A stretch of 64,000 nt of DNA from QHXQ01 sp963788965 (GTDB taxonomy: Bacteria; Acidobacteriota; Blastocatellia; Pyrinomonadales; Pyrinomonadaceae). Below, piece after piece: positions 27,579 through 36,743 of the stretch. How positions within the stretch are numbered: position 1 is the first letter of the stretch; every line of letters starts with the position of its first letter. The stretch covers positions 1,674,001 to 1,738,000 of the forward strand of contig CAWBIK010000006.1 of assembly GCA_963788965.1 (NCBI GenBank), read 5' to 3'. The translations under genes and the position numbers were made by a program. Under the pieces are notes generated by a model that saw nothing but the letters and a program-made list of their open reading frames with translations, was not told the origin of the DNA and searched no databases.

Positions 27579-28504
27579 CTGGCCGGTTGAGGTTTCGGTT
27601 GTGCCGCCTTCATCTCGCCGCGCAGTTGGCCGTCGCCTTTACCTAAGCCTTCGGTAGCGAATGTTATTTCGGAGTTGACCTCGCCGCCGATGAGAACGGC
27701 CGCGCCGGTCAGATAGAACCAGAGCATGAGGATGATGACCGCGCCGAGCGAGCCATAGGTGGCGCTGTACGAGTCGAAGTAGTGCAGGTAGAGGCGGAAG
27801 GCGAACGAGACGAGCAGCCACAATAGGACGGCGAGGATGGAGCCGGGCGTGATCCAAGCCCACTTGCGGCGCTGTTTAAGATCGGGCGCGAGATAGTAGA
27901 TCAAGGCGAAGGCCAGCAGCACGAACGCTAAAACTAGCACCCACTGAATAATCTTCCACGCGGTTGTGAACACCTGACCATACATCAAACGGGCCGCGAT
28001 CCACTCGGCGATGTGCCCGCCGAACAGGACGAGCGCGAGCGCCGACAGGATCAAGACTGACAGCGAAATTGTCAGCAGCACTGCGACGAGGCGCACCTTC
28101 CACCAAGAGCGTGTCTCCTTCACTTCATAGGCCACGTTGAGCGCATCGCAGATCGCGCCCATGCCGTTTGACGCGGCCCACAAGGCCGCCAACAAACCGA
28201 ACGAGAGTTTGCCGCCGCCGCTCGCCTTGCTGACTTCTTCGACCGTCGTATTAATCAACGCGCTCGCCTGTCCCGGCACGACTGTGGCGAGGTAGCCGAG
28301 CAACTCGGCGCGCAACTCCGTGCCGGCTTGCGCGAAGTAACCGAGCAGCGATGTTAGGAACAGCAGCAGCGGAAAGAGTGCGAGCAGGAAGTAGTAGGAG
28401 AGTTGTGCGGCCCGCCCGAAGATGTCGTCGTCGTTCGTCTCGGCCCAGACGCGCCGAGCGAGTTTCGCCCAAGTGAGGCCGCCCAGTTGCCACAACGACG
28501 CCAT
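27575..28504 (-). CDS. YihY/BrkB family membrane protein
   Basis: 309 residues with six hydrophobic helices. The N-terminal block GRAAQLSYYFLLALFPLLLFL and the later YATYGSLGAVIILMLWFYLTGAAVLIGGEVN are hallmarks of the YihY family (formerly called RNase BN or BrkB). The function of the family is unsettled. The C-terminus is a short Lys/Gln/Pro tail. It follows lepB after 39 bases and may be cotranscribed with it and rnc. Confidence 0.92.
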   Translation of the reverse strand: MASLWQLGGLTWAKLARRVWAETNDDDIFGRAAQLSYYFLLALFPLLLFLTSLLGYFAQAGTELRAELLGYLATVVPGQASALINTTVEEVSKASGGGKLSFGLLAALWAASNGMGAICDALNVAYEVKETRSWWKVRLVAVLLTISLSVLILSALALVLFGGHIAEWIAARLMYGQVFTTAWKIIQWVLVLAFVLLAFALIYYLAPDLKQRRKWAWITPGSILAVLLWLLVSFAFRLYLHYFDSYSATYGSLGAVIILMLWFYLTGAAVLIGGEVNSEITFATEGLGKGDGQLRGEMKAAQPKPQPAS

Positions 28505-28543
28505 CGCTTAAACCCTCCTTGTTATGCGCGCCCGGCCCCGTTG

Positions 28544-29509
28544 CTATCGGACCATCGTGCCGGTGCGCGCCCAGCGCGTGTTCGCAAAGAAGTCCGACAG
28601 GAAGAACCCGGTGGACGGCGCGCTCTCGTCGTAGGACCAATAGACGAACATTGCGCGCCCGATGATCAGATGACGCGGCACGAAGCCCCAGTAACGACTG
28701 TCCGCGCTGTTGTCGCGGTTGTCGCCCATGACGAAGTAACTCTCGGCCGGGACGGTGACCGTCTCGCCGTTTCTAAAGGTCGGATAGTCGTCGCTTAACG
28801 AAGGACCGGCGTGGCGCGTGCGGCTGCTCCAATAGACTGTGTACGGCCCGTCGCCTTCGGGCGTCGGCGTCGCTTCGATCTCTAAGGGTTGTGCGTCTTC
28901 GCGCTCGTCGCGGGTCAAGGGGTTGTCGATGTGGTTTTCGGCCGTGACGATGTGTTCGGGTAACGGCTTGTCGTTGACGAGGACGCGCGTGCCTTGAATT
29001 GCGATCCGGTCGCCGGGCAGACCGACAACGCGCTTGACGTAGTTGGTGATGTAGGGCGTGTTGTTCAGGTCGCGCTGCTGCTCGATGGGCACGCCGGAGT
29101 TTTGGTCGCCGGGAAACTTGAAGACGATGATGTCGCCGCGCCGTATGTCGCGCTGCGGCAAAAACGGCACATGCGGCCCCGGCGCGAAGATGAACTTGTT
29201 GACGAGCAGATGATCGCCGATCAAGATCGTGTTCTGCATCGAGCCGGTCGGGACTTTAACGGCTTGCACAACGAACGTCATGCCGAACAAGGCCATGACG
29301 GCCGTGACGACCAGCGACTCGAAATACTCGCGCCAGACCGTGCGCGGCGGACCTTGCGGCTTCGGCGGCGCATCATCTGTTTGTGGCTCGGCTGTTTTGC
29401 GCTCGGCTGTGTGCGCGCTCTTAGTGCCCGCGCCGTTCGCCGAGCCTGTGTCCACCACCGGCTCGTCTATCACACTCGACTTTGTATCATTGCTCATAAC
29501 TAATGGCAT
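28544..29509 (-). CDS. lepB: Signal peptidase I
   Basis: 321 residues. LepB cleaves signal peptides at the outer face of the inner membrane. The catalytic Ser is in VKVPTGSMQNTIL and the Lys in NYVKRVVGLPGDRIAI; box E is MGDNRDNSADSRYWGFV. One membrane anchor (VVTAVMALFGMTFVVQAV) follows a 50-residue acidic/proline-rich N-terminal tail that is longer than usual. ATGs at 29509 and 29497 are both possible starts; neither has a clear ribosome binding site. It lies between rnc and the yihY-like gene. Confidence 0.95.
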   Translation of the reverse strand: MPLVMSNDTKSSVIDEPVVDTGSANGAGTKSAHTAERKTAEPQTDDAPPKPQGPPRTVWREYFESLVVTAVMALFGMTFVVQAVKVPTGSMQNTILIGDHLLVNKFIFAPGPHVPFLPQRDIRRGDIIVFKFPGDQNSGVPIEQQRDLNNTPYITNYVKRVVGLPGDRIAIQGTRVLVNDKPLPEHIVTAENHIDNPLTRDEREDAQPLEIEATPTPEGDGPYTVYWSSRTRHAGPSLSDDYPTFRNGETVTVPAESYFVMGDNRDNSADSRYWGFVPRHLIIGRAMFVYWSYDESAPSTGFFLSDFFANTRWARTGTMVR

Positions 29510-29543
29510 CGTAGAGAACCGGCCGCGCGCGGGTCAAGTCAAT

Positions 29544-29579
29544 AAGTACGTTTACTACGACAAGTAAGTTTACTACGAC
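29544..29579. repeat. Tandem 18-bp duplication at the rnc stop codon
   Basis: Two copies of an 18-base unit (AAGTACGTTTACTACGAC and AAGTAAGTTTACTACGAC), differing at one position, lie head to tail. The second copy spans the rnc stop codon, so each unit carries tandem stop codons on the minus strand. Confidence 0.75.
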
Positions 29580-30308
29580 TCATTCGCAAGCTCTTTGAGG
29601 GCGCGACAGGCGGCGTCCATCTCGGCGGCCTTGATCGTGTGGCCCGAACCGCGCGTGGCGTGTTCGTTCCAGATGACTTCGACGTGGAAGAGGCGACTAT
29701 GCGGCGGCCCTTCCGTATCCACGACGTTATAACTCGGCGTGACCCGATGATGCGCTTGCACGCGCTCCTGCAACAACGTCTTGTAATCGGCGGCCGCGGC
29801 CGATTCAGGAGCTGGCCGCATCAAGTTCAATGGCCAGCGCGCGCCGCACATATTCGGTGGCGACAGCGAAGCCACCGTCAAAATAGACGGCGGCCAGCAC
29901 GGCCTCGAACACGTCGGCCAGTAGCGCGCGTTTGCGCCGGCCGCCCGTCTTCTCTTCGCCGCGCCCGATGCGCAGATGCTCGCCGATGCCCATGCGTTTG
30001 GCCACGCGCGCCAGCGTCGTCGTGCTGACGAGCCGGTGCTTCATGCGCGAGAGATCGCCTTCGGACAGATCGGGGTGTGTCTCGAATAGATAATGCGCGA
30101 CGACGAGGCCGAGCACAGAGTCGCCGACAAATTCAAGCGCCTCGTTGTGCAGGTGGCGGGCCTGTTCTTCTTCGCCCGGCTTGACCTGCTCGTGCGCCCA
30201 CGAACGATGCGAGACGGCGCGCGCCAGCCACGCCTGATCGCGGAACGTGTAGCCGAGCGCCGCTTCGAGCGCGGATAGATCGAGTGCGGGCGTGTCTGTC
30301 TCTTTCAC
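29573..30308 (-). CDS. rnc: Ribonuclease III; frameshifted
   Basis: RNase III cuts double-stranded RNA in rRNA and mRNA maturation. The catalytic domain (frame 29805-30308) has the signature HNEALEFVGDSVLGLVVAHY and the metal-binding region LLADVFEAVLAAVYFDGG. The double-stranded RNA-binding domain (frame 29573-29881) reads DYKTLLQERVQAHHRVTPSY ... GSGHTIKAAEMDAACRAL. One extra base near 29815-29819 separates them; removing it gives 244 residues, a normal length. Because rnc is conserved and important, a sequencing error is likelier than loss of the RNA-binding domain. Confidence 0.9.
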
Positions 30309-30375
30309 GATTGACCACGGATTGTAACAGACGATACGGCGGTCGCGAGAGAAGTTTTAGTGCGCCCGCTTAAGG

Positions 30376-31386
30376 TCAATGAGTGGTGGCGGGCGCGGGC
30401 AACGGCTTGGCCACAACGCCGTCGAGCAACTCGTTCAACCCGTCAACCGAACCGCCGTGCCGCGCTTTATATAGATCGGTCAACTCTTGCAGCCAGCGCG
30501 GGCGTGCGCCGTTGTACTGCGGATCGCTTTGACTGAGCGCGACCGCGCGCGCATAAGCGTCGATCATGCGATCAAGGACGGGCGAGATTTTGGCGAGCGC
30601 CTCGCGGCTTTCGGGCGTCTCGGCTTGGCCGGCAAAACGCGCCGTATAGTCGCGCGCAAGCGCCTCGTATTCGCTCTTGGCATAGGCGACGGCAAGGCGC
30701 GCATAGACCGTGGGCGCGTGCCGGATCGCGCCCTCTGAGAGCGCGGCCTTGCGTAAGTAGGCGACGGCCTCGGCGGGCGTGTCCTTGAGTATGAGATCGC
30801 CGATAACGAAGTTGAGATAGCCGCCGGCATCGACGGGGCCGGCGAAGGGCTTCCAGTCGGTCGCAGTCGGCGCGGCATCGAGCAGCGTGAGCGCCTTGCG
30901 CGCGAGCATGAGCGCGTCCGCCCGGATCGAGTCGTCGCCCGCGCCCGTAGCGAGATAAGCGGCCGAAGCAAGATCAATATTCGTCTTCACATTCGCCGGC
31001 TCGTCCGTGATGACTTCGCGGCCGAGTGCATAAGCTTCGCCGTACTTCTTCTCTTTATAGAGCAACTGTTGGAAGCGTGCTTTGCGCACGGCGCGCTCGT
31101 AGAGTTCGACCCACGGGCGCACGTAGGCGGCGTAGTCGTCCTGCGGATACTTGGCGAGATACTCCTTGCCCGCGTCGTAAGCCGCGCGCTGGTTCAACCT
31201 AATGTTCGAGCGCCAGCGTTCGTACAACTGCGCCTGCGCTTCCGTCACGGGCGCACGCGGCACATGCGCGGCGGGCTGCGCGCGCACGCAAACTGTGGCG
31301 CAGCCCAACAGCATAAGCAGACAGAGCAAGCGGGCAGGTGCGAGCGGAGCGCGTGTCGGGCGGGGGTCGTTGACGAGGAGCGACAT
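30376..31386 (-). CDS. Secreted protein of an unnamed family, paralogue 1
   Basis: About 336 residues. The signal peptide (ARLLCLLMLLGCATVC) supports the start MSLLVNDPRP at 31386; the longer frame would begin inside a terminator hairpin. No known domain is recognised. The protein is all-helical with TPR-like spacing. It shares with its neighbour 31503-32684 the order GKEYLAKYPQD, a middle segment of the form 'YLNFVIGDLILKDTPAEAVAYLRKAA' cut here to NFVIGDLILKDTPAEA, and the C-terminal RMIDAYARAVALSQSDPQ ... LTDLYKARHGG. It may be a tandem duplicate of a periplasmic scaffold. Function is unknown. Confidence 0.75.
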   Translation of the reverse strand: MSLLVNDPRPTRAPLAPARLLCLLMLLGCATVCVRAQPAAHVPRAPVTEAQAQLYERWRSNIRLNQRAAYDAGKEYLAKYPQDDYAAYVRPWVELYERAVRKARFQQLLYKEKKYGEAYALGREVITDEPANVKTNIDLASAAYLATGAGDDSIRADALMLARKALTLLDAAPTATDWKPFAGPVDAGGYLNFVIGDLILKDTPAEAVAYLRKAALSEGAIRHAPTVYARLAVAYAKSEYEALARDYTARFAGQAETPESREALAKISPVLDRMIDAYARAVALSQSDPQYNGARPRWLQELTDLYKARHGGSVDGLNELLDGVVAKPLPAPATTH

Positions 31387-31430
31387 GGAATGGCGTCGGT
31401 TTATGTTTCGCAATCCGGTGGCTATCGGAA

Positions 31431-31470
31431 ACGCCGGACGCATCGTCTGGTGAAACGATACATCCGGCGC
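31431..31470 (-). terminator. Hairpin terminator between the two paralogues
   Basis: On the minus strand GCGCCGGATGTATCGTT pairs over its length, with G-U wobbles, with the downstream arm AGACGATGCGTCCGGCGT across a short loop. It lies 33 bases after the stop of the upstream paralogue. A short T-rich end follows. Confidence 0.5.
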
Positions 31471-31502
31471 TCTGTCATGCGACGAAATCGCTTGGCGTAA
31501 TC

Positions 31503-32684
31503 TTACTGCTGCCGCACGGGCGGCTTCTTGCCCGGCGTTGGCGTCGGCGTCGCCGCCGGTTTGGCGCTGGTGGTGGTCGTCGTAGTCGTCGTGGTTGCGG
31601 CCGGCGGCTTCGTGCCGTTCGTGCCGTCGCCTGTAGTCGGGCTGGGCGCGGGCGTGGCCGGCGCAGGCGGCGCGGTCACGGGCGTCGTGATCAGCAACGG
31701 CTTGGTCGTGATCGACGCGACCATCTCATTCAAGCCGGTTTCAGAGTTCTCGTGCCGCGACTTGTAGAGTTCGGTCAGCGTCTTCATCCATTCGGCTTTA
31801 CGCGGATCGTTCTTGGCGTAAGCGACGGCGCGCGCATAAGCATCGATGATGCGATCAACCACCAAGTTGATGTTCGCCAGCGCGACCTGACTCTCAGGCG
31901 TCTCGACCGGATACTTAGCCTTGTACTCGTCAACCATCGTCGCGTATTCCTTCTCATAAGCGAAGGCTAGATACGCGTAGGTTGTCGGCTCTTGCTTGGC
32001 CGCACCGTTGGCCTGTGCCAGTTTGACGAGATGCTTGGAGGCCTCGGCCGGGTTCGCCTTCAGGTTGAGCGCGCCGAGTATATAGTTCATGTAGCTCTGC
32101 GCGTCGTCCTTGCTGGTGAAGATCAAGTAGTTGTCGGCCGTCTTGCCAGAGTCGAACAACTGGTTTGCCCGTTGGGCCAGATTGAGCGCGTCGGAACTGA
32201 GTGCCGCTGCGTTGGCCGGCGGAGCCGCACCGCCTGCGGGCGGGAGCGAACCGTTATACGCGGCCCAAGCAGTGGCTACGGCCGTCTTCACGTCGTCAGG
32301 GTTCGTGGCAAGCATTTGCTTACCGAGCGTCACCGCGTCAGCCCAACGCTTCTCGCCGATGGCTTTGGAGAAATCGAAGTCGACCTTCGCCTTGCCGAAA
32401 GCATCGACGAACTTCTTCACTGATTCAGTGTACTTGTCAGGACAGGCAGTGCCGTACTTCGCCAGATACTGCTGGCCAACTTCGTAGGCGTGCGGCTGCT
32501 TGGCCGGGTCTTTCTTGCTGTTGTAATACTCGGTATACATATCCGTGCGCGCCTGCTCTTCGCATTGATTCTGCGCGGCTGCGGGCGACGCGGCAGGCGA
32601 GGCGGCTGGGTCTTGCGCGAATGCCGGCAGCGCGAACGCGCCCGCAAGCGCCACCAGACTGAGGAGTCGAATCATCGTCTTCAT
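31503..32684 (-). CDS. Secreted protein of an unnamed family, paralogue 2
   Basis: 393 residues. It has a clear signal peptide (LLSLVALAGAFALPAFAQ) and then a Pro/Ala spacer. The helical region parallels paralogue 1: GQQYLAKYGTACPDKY, SYMNYILGALNLKANPAEA, RIIDAYARAVAYAKNDPR and LTELYKSRHENSETGLNEM. A C-terminal Pro/Thr low-complexity tail of about 65 residues (including a run of nine Thr) follows and is absent in paralogue 1. It is probably periplasmic or cell-envelope associated. Function is not known. GGAGGGATGACC upstream provides a ribosome binding site. Confidence 0.78.
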   Translation of the reverse strand: MKTMIRLLSLVALAGAFALPAFAQDPAASPAASPAAAQNQCEEQARTDMYTEYYNSKKDPAKQPHAYEVGQQYLAKYGTACPDKYTESVKKFVDAFGKAKVDFDFSKAIGEKRWADAVTLGKQMLATNPDDVKTAVATAWAAYNGSLPPAGGAAPPANAAALSSDALNLAQRANQLFDSGKTADNYLIFTSKDDAQSYMNYILGALNLKANPAEASKHLVKLAQANGAAKQEPTTYAYLAFAYEKEYATMVDEYKAKYPVETPESQVALANINLVVDRIIDAYARAVAYAKNDPRKAEWMKTLTELYKSRHENSETGLNEMVASITTKPLLITTPVTAPPAPATPAPSPTTGDGTNGTKPPAATTTTTTTTTSAKPAATPTPTPGKKPPVRQQ

Positions 32685-32994
32685 CGTGGGTCATCCCTCC
32701 AAGCGATCTTCGTCGGCTGAAAATTTTAGGGGGCGCGCAAACGTGGCCCCGGTGGCCTCGCGTGTCTCTCAGATGCGGGAGTGGAACGCGTAGTTGCCGC
32801 TCAACTCGTGAGCGGTAAATCGGTTGAAGTCACAACCGCCGGGGGAGTTGACTCGAATTGGCTTGCGGCTTTTTCGGGTGCTTCGACAACGCGATGCGCC
32901 GTGATACTGCAACAGGCGACCGAACAGTGTCAAGCCTGAAATAGCGGCCGTCATCTGTCTTTTATCACGCGTCGAAAGCGGCCGTAAAGACACC

Positions 32995-33037
32995 GCGCCG
33001 CGCGTCTTTGTTCCACAAAAAACAAGGCGCGCGGCGC
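32995..33037 (-). terminator. GC-rich hairpin downstream of the penicillin-binding protein gene
   Basis: Arms GCGCCGCGCG (from 32995) and CGCGCGGCGC (to 33037) extend through CTTTGTT/AACAAGG and lie about 50 bases after the stop of the PBP gene. The T-run on the minus strand is weak. The remainder of the 400-base gap 32685-33085 shows no gene; ORFs there have no family features or ribosome binding sites. Confidence 0.5.
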
Positions 33038-33085
33038 AGGTCGCATTGCGTTGCAATCTCAGTGCAACGTGATCTTCGTGCAATG

Positions 33086-34763
33086 TTATTGCGGCTCAGT
33101 CGGGTTAACACGACGCGGGCGCGTTTCGTTCGCGGCCGGCGTCTGTTTCACGGGCGTCGGCGCAGACTTCAGCACCGGGCGCGCATTACTGTTCGCGGGC
33201 TGTGCTGTCGCATCATACGGGATCACCTCGACGGGTTGCAGCACGCGTCTGACGGGTTCGCCCTTCTTGCCGTTGCGCGCGTCGTTCGCGTCGTCCGTAG
33301 GCACACTTGCATCCGTTGCCGCTTCTTCGGCCGCGGCGGCATTCTCTTCGGCGTCCTCTTCGCTGACGGCGGCAGCAATCGCCGGATCAACCTTCGGCCG
33401 TGGCTTGAGTATGTCGGGCGTCAACGTATAGGGCTGACGGTTGCCGCGCCGGCCGAAGCGATACGCGAGCGACTTGTAAATCTGGCCGGCGATCCATGCG
33501 GGCACGTGTTGCCGCGCGTCGGGGCCGCGCCCGATGACGGCGATGGCGAGTTGCGGGTCTTCGACGGGCGCGTAGGAAGTGAACAGGCCGACCCAACCGT
33601 TCTGCTGGATGCACGTGCCGGTCTTGCCGGCGATGGTCTGCGACGGGTCGAAGGCTTTGCGGCCCGAACCATAGGCGACCGCGCCGACCATGCCCGGCAA
33701 CATGCGCCGCAAGACTTCTTGCGGCAGATTGAGTTGACGCCGCACTTCGGGTTGGAACTTCACGTTCTCGCGGCGTGCGCGGCAGGTGCGGCACTAAGAG
33801 TGTGCCGCCGTTGGCGAAGACCGAGGCCAGCCCGGCGAGTTGCACGGGCGTGACCTCGAAGTCGTCGCCATGTGAACCCATGTGGTTGACCGCGTAGCCA
33901 GTCTTAAAGAGCGGCACGCGCCCCGCGTACTCGTTGACGTGGTTGATGCCTGTGCGTTCGCCTAAGCCCAACTGGCGCGCGTAAGAAACCATGCGCTCAA
34001 ACCCGACGCGCCCGCTGACGTTCTGGAAGTAGCCGTTGTTCGAGTAGGCGAGTGCGTCCGTCAGGTCGAGCCGGTTGGTGCTGACCGAAACGAGCGAAGC
34101 CTCTTGCAACGGATCGATCACGCGCTCGCTCAAGCCCGCCAGCCCCGTCACAAGTTTGATCGTCGAGCAAGGCTTGAAGCCTCTACGCAGCGCCCACTCT
34201 TGATTGACAGCCGTATAGACGCGGCCCGTCTTCGGGTCCATCACGACGATAGTGGCGATGCGATTGCCGAGCGCGTTGACGGCGGCGCGACGCACTTCCA
34301 AATCTTCACCCGTCGTGTCGTCGTTGGCGACGTTCGTGGCCACCTCGTTGCGCATCGCCTGTTCGATGGCGCGTGCGCGTGCAATCGCGGCCAGCCGGGC
34401 CAACCGGGCCAACTCGGCGCGTCGCCGCGCTTCAGCCTCGCGGCGTGCTTGCAACAGGCGCTCGCGTTTCGACATTCTGCCCCCGCCGCGCCGCGTGTCG
34501 CGCGCGGTGGTGCGTTCCTCGCGCAGACGCTTGCGCCGTTCGGCGGGCGTCTCACGCGCGGGCGCTGCGGCCTTCGCATTCTTGCTCCGGCCGCCACGTG
34601 CGACCTCGGCGCGGCCCTTAGTGGTGCGCGTTTGTTTCGCCGCGCGGGCCGACTTGGCCGGCGCGGCCGGTTTAGCTTTGCGCTTGGAGGCGTAAGCGAC
34701 GGCGGGAAGACTCAGGCAAAGGGCGAAGAGGGCGAGTGTCGGGATGATTCGGGTTCGCGTCAT
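33086..34763 (-). CDS. Penicillin-binding transpeptidase; frameshifted
   Basis: Serine transpeptidase with all three active-site motifs: S-x-x-K in FKPCSTIKLVTGL, S-x-N in LAYSNNGYF and K-T-G in TIAGKTGTCIQ. The first two lie in the frame ending at 33387 and the third in the frame 33086-33763. Removing one extra base near 33770 (junction PRT to RENVKFQPEV) gives 558 residues. A signal peptide (RIIPTLALFALCLSLPAVAYA) is followed by about 130 basic Lys/Arg/Ala residues, which is unusual. The start at 34763 is preceded by AGAGAGG. It probably cross-links peptidoglycan; a specialised role is possible. Confidence 0.82.
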
Positions 34764-35030
34764 CAGTAGACCTCTCTGAATTACAAGGGGAAAAGAGGCG
34801 CGCGGTTGACGACCGGGCGCACGCAAACTGTTCGGATTGGAAATTTACAAGGAGCGCGCTGGGTCGCGCTGACAGGTCGGGCCGCACGGCCGGCGGCCAC
34901 GCGGATGCAGACTGATAGAAACAATTCGACGACAAGCTGTGCATCCAGCTTATTCCTAATTGCGAGTTCAAACTAGCGTTCCGTGTCTGGCTTGATTGGA
35001 GAGACGGCAACCCCACAATCTCCGGGGGGT

Positions 35031-35058
35031 TTGCGCAGGAGACGTAGGCGACTATAAC
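35031..35058 (+). promoter_or_regulatory. Possible promoter of the histidine kinase gene
   Basis: TTGCGC (35031-35036), 16 bp, then TATAAC (35053-35058) lie about 95 bases before the kinase start. The 390-base gap between the divergent PBP and kinase genes shows no other clear signal. Confidence 0.35.
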
Positions 35059-35153
35059 ATCTGAATTAGCCGAGAGCAACAATTAACTTTAACCGCCGGT
35101 GTGCGCCGCATTGATGGCTCTTGACTTAACGCACCGGCCTTGAATGACAACCG

Positions 35154-36686
35154 ATGTCAGCCTTCAATTTTTTCAACAGCTTCCGCGTGCGCCTGCTCAT
35201 AGTGTTGGCGCTCTTGCTCATCGCCACGCTCGGCGTGCAGTTCTTTTTGAATCGTCAGGCCGAGCAACGGGTTGCCCGCACAATTGCGGAGCAGGAGCAG
35301 GCGCTCGCCGCCAGCATCTCGCTGGCCGTGCAAAGTCTCTCGGTCAGAGCGCGCATGAAAGACCTCGACGTGAGCCAGTTATTGGCGAGCGAACGACAGG
35401 CCGGGCGCGTCACGAATGTGCTGGTGCTCAATGACGAGGGCGACGTGCCGGGCCGGCTTGACGACGACGACGTGATCGATGACAGCCTTGATCCGGCTTA
35501 CAACCCTGAACAGATGGAAGACGGCACGGTACGCAGCATGAAGTTGACGCAAGTGCCGCTGCCGCGACTCATCAATCCCGAAGAGGCGACGGGCGGCCAG
35601 CCCATCGCGGGCGAGCCGCGCGCCTTCGTCATCCCGGCGCAGACCAGCAAGGGACGGCGCTACATCGTCGTCGCGCTCGGCACGGGCCAGCTAGCCACCA
35701 GCGAACCTGCGTGGCACGATGTTAGCTCGCTGCTGCCGACGCTATTCGTCCTGCTGTTGGCAACGCTTGCGACCGTCGCCCTCGTCTGGCGCTTCACGCG
35801 CCCGATTCAGGAACTATCGAACGCCACCCAACGTGTCGCCGCGGGCGACTTCAACTTTCATGTCCCCGCTGCCATTCGCTCCGACGAGATGGGCGCACTC
35901 GCGCGTGTCTTCAACGAGATGATCGCGCGGCTTGGGCGCATGCGCGAACTAGAGGGGCAACTGCATCAAGCGGAACGCTCGGCCGTCGTGGGCCGGCTCG
36001 CCTCGGCCATCGCCCACGAGATACGCAACCCGCTGAACTACATCAACCTCACGCTCGACCATTTGCGCACTACGCTTGCGCCGACCGACCCGCAGCAGCG
36101 CGCGCTCGTAGATCGTCTGACCGATCAACTCAAGGCCGAGGTCCAACGCATCAACGTGCGTATCTCCGAGTTCTTGAGTTACACGCGCCCGGCGCGTTTG
36201 AATCTGCGCCCGCTCGATCTGCGCGCGACGATTGACGACGCCCTGCGCCTAGTCGAAGCACAAGCCGCCGAGAGCAATATCGAGACGCGCGTGGAGCAAG
36301 AAACGGACGTGCCGACCATTTATGGCGACCCCGAATCTTTACGTTCCCTCTTCACAAACCTTATCATTAACGGCGTGCAGGCAATGGAAGGCAACGACGC
36401 GGGCGGGCGGCTGACCGTCACGCTCGCGCGCGAGGCGACGGATCGCGTCCGCGTCCGCGTCGCGGACACAGGGCGCGGCATCGCGCCCGAAGACATCTCC
36501 AAAGTCTTCGAGCCATACTTCTCGACGAAAGAGACGGGCACGGGCCTCGGCCTCGCCATCGTCAAAAAGGCCGTGGACGACCACGGCGGCACAATCATCG
36601 TCCACAGCAAGCAGGGCGAAGGCACAACATTCACGATCACACTACCGATAGAAAATGATGAACGCGGCATGATGAAAGATGAATGA
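35154..36686 (+). CDS. Sensor histidine kinase
   Basis: 510 residues. Two membrane helices (about 13-31 and 191-213) enclose an extracytoplasmic sensor region of about 160 residues. A HAMP linker follows (TRPIQELSNATQRVAAGDF), then the HisKA domain with the phosphoacceptor His288 in IAHEIRNPLNYI, and an ATPase domain with N box NLIINGVQAM, DTGRGIAPED and GTGLGLAIVKK. The last residues (NDERGMMKDE) are read from a dispersed palindrome, so the original C-terminus may have been shorter. The partner regulator is encoded 57 bases downstream. Confidence 0.93.
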   Translation: MSAFNFFNSFRVRLLIVLALLLIATLGVQFFLNRQAEQRVARTIAEQEQALAASISLAVQSLSVRARMKDLDVSQLLASERQAGRVTNVLVLNDEGDVPGRLDDDDVIDDSLDPAYNPEQMEDGTVRSMKLTQVPLPRLINPEEATGGQPIAGEPRAFVIPAQTSKGRRYIVVALGTGQLATSEPAWHDVSSLLPTLFVLLLATLATVALVWRFTRPIQELSNATQRVAAGDFNFHVPAAIRSDEMGALARVFNEMIARLGRMRELEGQLHQAERSAVVGRLASAIAHEIRNPLNYINLTLDHLRTTLAPTDPQQRALVDRLTDQLKAEVQRINVRISEFLSYTRPARLNLRPLDLRATIDDALRLVEAQAAESNIETRVEQETDVPTIYGDPESLRSLFTNLIINGVQAMEGNDAGGRLTVTLAREATDRVRVRVADTGRGIAPEDISKVFEPYFSTKETGTGLGLAIVKKAVDDHGGTIIVHSKQGEGTTFTITLPIENDERGMMKDE

Positions 36687-36737
36687 CAGACAAGTTGATC
36701 TTTATTCATCATTCAAAGTTCGGCCTTCATCATTGGA
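36653..36737. repeat. Inverted repeat, family D (copy 1)
   Basis: Arms built from GATGAA/TTCATC units enclose the core GAATGACAGACAAGTTGATC at the 3' end of the kinase gene. A closely related core occurs at 53894-53957, 17 kb away, so this is a dispersed element. It overlaps the kinase stop codon and fills the gap to the regulator gene. Confidence 0.65.
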
Positions 36738-36743
36738 GCTTAC

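Noticed and set aside
31528..31767. Plus-strand frame with poly-valine run
   Set aside because: It is the complement of the poly-Thr tail of the secreted paralogue on the minus strand.
32769..33083. 104-codon minus-strand frame in the gap after the PBP gene
   Set aside because: It spans the GC-rich hairpin, lacks a ribosome binding site and shows no domain or membrane pattern.
34960..35060. G-rich conserved-looking stretch as a possible riboswitch before the kinase gene
   Set aside because: I could not fit it to any riboswitch consensus, and a kinase is not a typical target.
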